Made by a program: the position numbers and the translations under genes
Shown here: positions 5,499 through 6,621 of the stretch, piece by piece
Position numbering within the stretch: position 1 is the stretch's first letter
How the letters are laid out: every line of letters starts with the position of its first letter
Notes under the pieces: model-generated
The model's input: only the letters and a program-made list of their open reading frames with translations
The model's database searches: none
What the model was told of the DNA's origin: nothing
DNA from: CAYWTX01 sp964461295
GTDB lineage: Bacteria; Planctomycetota; Phycisphaerae; SM23-33
Length of the DNA stretch: 6,621 nt
Direction of reading: 5' to 3'
Assembly: GCA_964461295.1 (NCBI GenBank)
Contig: CAYWTX010000344.1
Location: forward strand, 1-6,621

Positions 5499-5690
5499 AT
5501 GTCCGTGAAGACCTGCGTCGGCGACGAGGGGCGGGTCAAGGACGTGCTGCTGGACATCGCCATGGGGAGGGCCTGGTACGTGCGGGTTTCGATGGAGTAC
5601 TTGCTGGAGGTTGTGCTCCTGGGAACGAAACTGCCTCTGTTCGCGGGTCATGCGTTTGCCTGGCGGGTGGCAGACCGAGTCGCTTCATTG
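5499..5690 (+). pseudogene. Possible PRC-barrel-like gene remnant
   Basis: This reading frame opens with MSVKTCVGDEGRVKDVLLD and continues GRAWYVRVS, then GTKLPLFAGHAF. The order resembles a PRC-barrel domain: a start of the form G-M-x-V-x-N, then G-x-V-x-D-x-x-x-D, then G-R-x-x-Y-x-x-x-S, then G-x-K-L-x-x-V-P. Third codon positions are strongly G/C for the first 45 or so codons, as in real genes here. The expected glycine-rich turn is altered, and the frame runs on, without its own stop, about 250 bases into the antisense of the XylR-like gene (stop at 5940-5942). A weak GGGA lies seven bases before the ATG. A decayed gene fragment is the best reading; a chance open frame is the alternative. 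The rest of 5368-5692 shows no gene. Confidence 0.3.
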
Positions 5691-5692
5691 CG

Positions 5693-6621
5693 TCACAGGG
5701 CACGCCGGCCGAACTGGCGGCGGTACTGCGAGGGCGTTGTGCCCTTGGCCTGTCGAACGAGCTTGCAGAGGCGGTGCACGCTGCTCAGCCCGCAGCGAGC
5801 GGTTACCTGCTTGAGGGGAAGATCGGTTTCGGCAAGCAATCGGCAGGCATGGTCGATCTGTGTCATGCGGATGACGCCGGCCATGGATTGTCCGGCGGCC
5901 CTGAACCGCCGCTCCAGCGTTCGTCGGCTCACGCCGCATTGATCGGCGATTTCGCTGGCGGCGAACCGTCGGCCCGCCTTCTGGCGTATGAGGTCGATGG
6001 CCTTCACGGCCAGGCCGTCGGACAGCACGAGGTGTTCGGTAGATCGCCGTACCGTCACCCCGGTGGGCGGCAGCAGGATGGGCTGCGCCGGTGGTCTGCC
6101 ACCTTTCATCAGCCGGTCCAGCAGTCGTGCGGCTTCCATCCCGATTTGTACGCCGGGATAGTCCACCGTCGTCAGCGGCGGTGCGTGCATCTCGGCGACG
6201 AGGTCGTCATCGCCCACGTCGACGATGCCCAGGTTCTGGGGCACGCGCACCCCTGCGAACTTCGCCGCCAATCGCGACCAGCCCGGCAAACTGGCGATGA
6301 ACAGCCCGCAGGGCTTGGGCAGCGAGCGCAACCATCGCCTGGCCTCCGATTCGCGATCCAGGGGCGAGTCGGGCAGGATCTGCGCCCGGCGGTTCAGCAC
6401 GCGGTACGACCGGGCGGTCGTCTCCACCGCTCGGCGGAACCCCCGTTCACGCTGGGCTGCATAGGTGATATCGTCGCGGAACACGCAGGCGAAGTGCCGG
6501 TAGCCCCTCTCCACCAGGTGGCGGCCAGCCATCGCGCCGAGGGCCTCGTGGTCCACGCCGACGCGCGGGAAGGCAGCCGGGCATACGGCCGAGACGTTCA
6601 CCACGGGGCAAGCGTACTTGG
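5693..6621 (-). CDS. XylR-type regulator, LacI-like sugar-binding domain fused to AraC DNA-binding domain (N-terminus outside window)
   Basis: The frame is open to the window edge, so 308 C-terminal residues are seen and the true start is upstream of 6621. The GTG at 6604 lies within the conserved PVVNVS strand and is not the start. Numbering from that GTG: residues about 15-185 are a periplasmic-binding-protein-like fold as in LacI/XylR (VGVDHEALGAMAGRHLVERG at 16-35, NLGIVDVGDDDL at 124-135, PPLTTVDYPGVQIGMEAARL at 142-161, and LLPPTGVTVRRST at 177-189). Residues about 196-298 are an AraC domain with helices FAASEIADQCGVSRRTLERR (214-233) and LKQVTARCGLSSVHRLCKLV (264-283), ending TTPSQYRR (289-296). 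The order matches E. coli XylR, a xylose-responsive activator. The ligand here is unknown but probably a sugar. It is convergent with the AraC-type gene; its target is not visible. Confidence 0.9.
   Translation of the reverse strand, partial: KYACPVVNVSAVCPAAFPRVGVDHEALGAMAGRHLVERGYRHFACVFRDDITYAAQRERGFRRAVETTARSYRVLNRRAQILPDSPLDRESEARRWLRSLPKPCGLFIASLPGWSRLAAKFAGVRVPQNLGIVDVGDDDLVAEMHAPPLTTVDYPGVQIGMEAARLLDRLMKGGRPPAQPILLPPTGVTVRRSTEHLVLSDGLAVKAIDLIRQKAGRRFAASEIADQCGVSRRTLERRFRAAGQSMAGVIRMTQIDHACRLLAETDLPLKQVTARCGLSSVHRLCKLVRQAKGTTPSQYRRQFGRRAL

Noticed and set aside
5691..5942. Continuation of the plus-strand frame from 5499 into the XylR-like gene
   Set aside because: It is opposite the conserved AraC domain of the XylR-like gene and has no family resemblance, so only the first part (5499-5690) was kept as a possible remnant.
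1..6621. CRISPR array, rRNA or tRNA genes, toxin-antitoxin pairs
   Set aside because: No regularly spaced repeats, no cloverleaf, no rRNA-like conserved stretches, and no small paired genes were found on either strand.

Overview
The window is GC-rich bacterial DNA, most likely from a planctomycete or a close PVC-group relative. This is an inference from three things: an exported PQQ-type propeller whose mature N-terminus carries the WPRFRGPTGDG motif typical of planctomycete proteins; tandem exported formylglycine-generating-enzyme (FGE/SUMF1) fold paralogs; and a XylR-type regulator that joins a sugar-binding LacI-like domain to an AraC DNA-binding domain. No marker gene in the window fixes the taxon.

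Layout. Positions 1-190 look like a small non-coding insertion or element end: 14 bases at the left edge recur inverted at 177-190, with further hairpins between. It abuts, and seems to truncate, the minus-strand propeller gene (1337 to 138). Upstream of that, in the same operon, lie two FGE-fold genes (3232 to 1367 and 4239 to 3229). They overlap by four bases (ATGA), which suggests translational coupling, and all three products carry Sec-type signal peptides. A divergent intergenic region of about 295 bases (4240-4533) separates the operon from a plus-strand AraC-family regulator (4534-5367). A poorly coding stretch follows (5368-5692), holding a possible PRC-barrel remnant. Last, on the minus strand, is a XylR-like regulator (5693 to beyond 6621) whose N-terminus lies outside the window.

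Working together. The simplest reading is an exported set (two FGE-fold proteins and a beta-propeller), possibly controlled by the divergent AraC-type regulator. The AraC-type and XylR-like genes are convergent, and the latter's target is unknown. The most unusual item is the 621-residue FGE-fold protein. Its domain is interrupted directly after the conserved IPAGKFLMGR strand by about 325 residues made of HEAT-like repeats and a discoidin (F5/8 type C) domain resembling the C-terminal domain of alpha-L-fucosidases. The adjacent paralog has only about 30 residues at the same point. Both paralogs lack the cysteine pair of true FGE, so they are more likely binding or structural proteins than formylglycine-generating enzymes.
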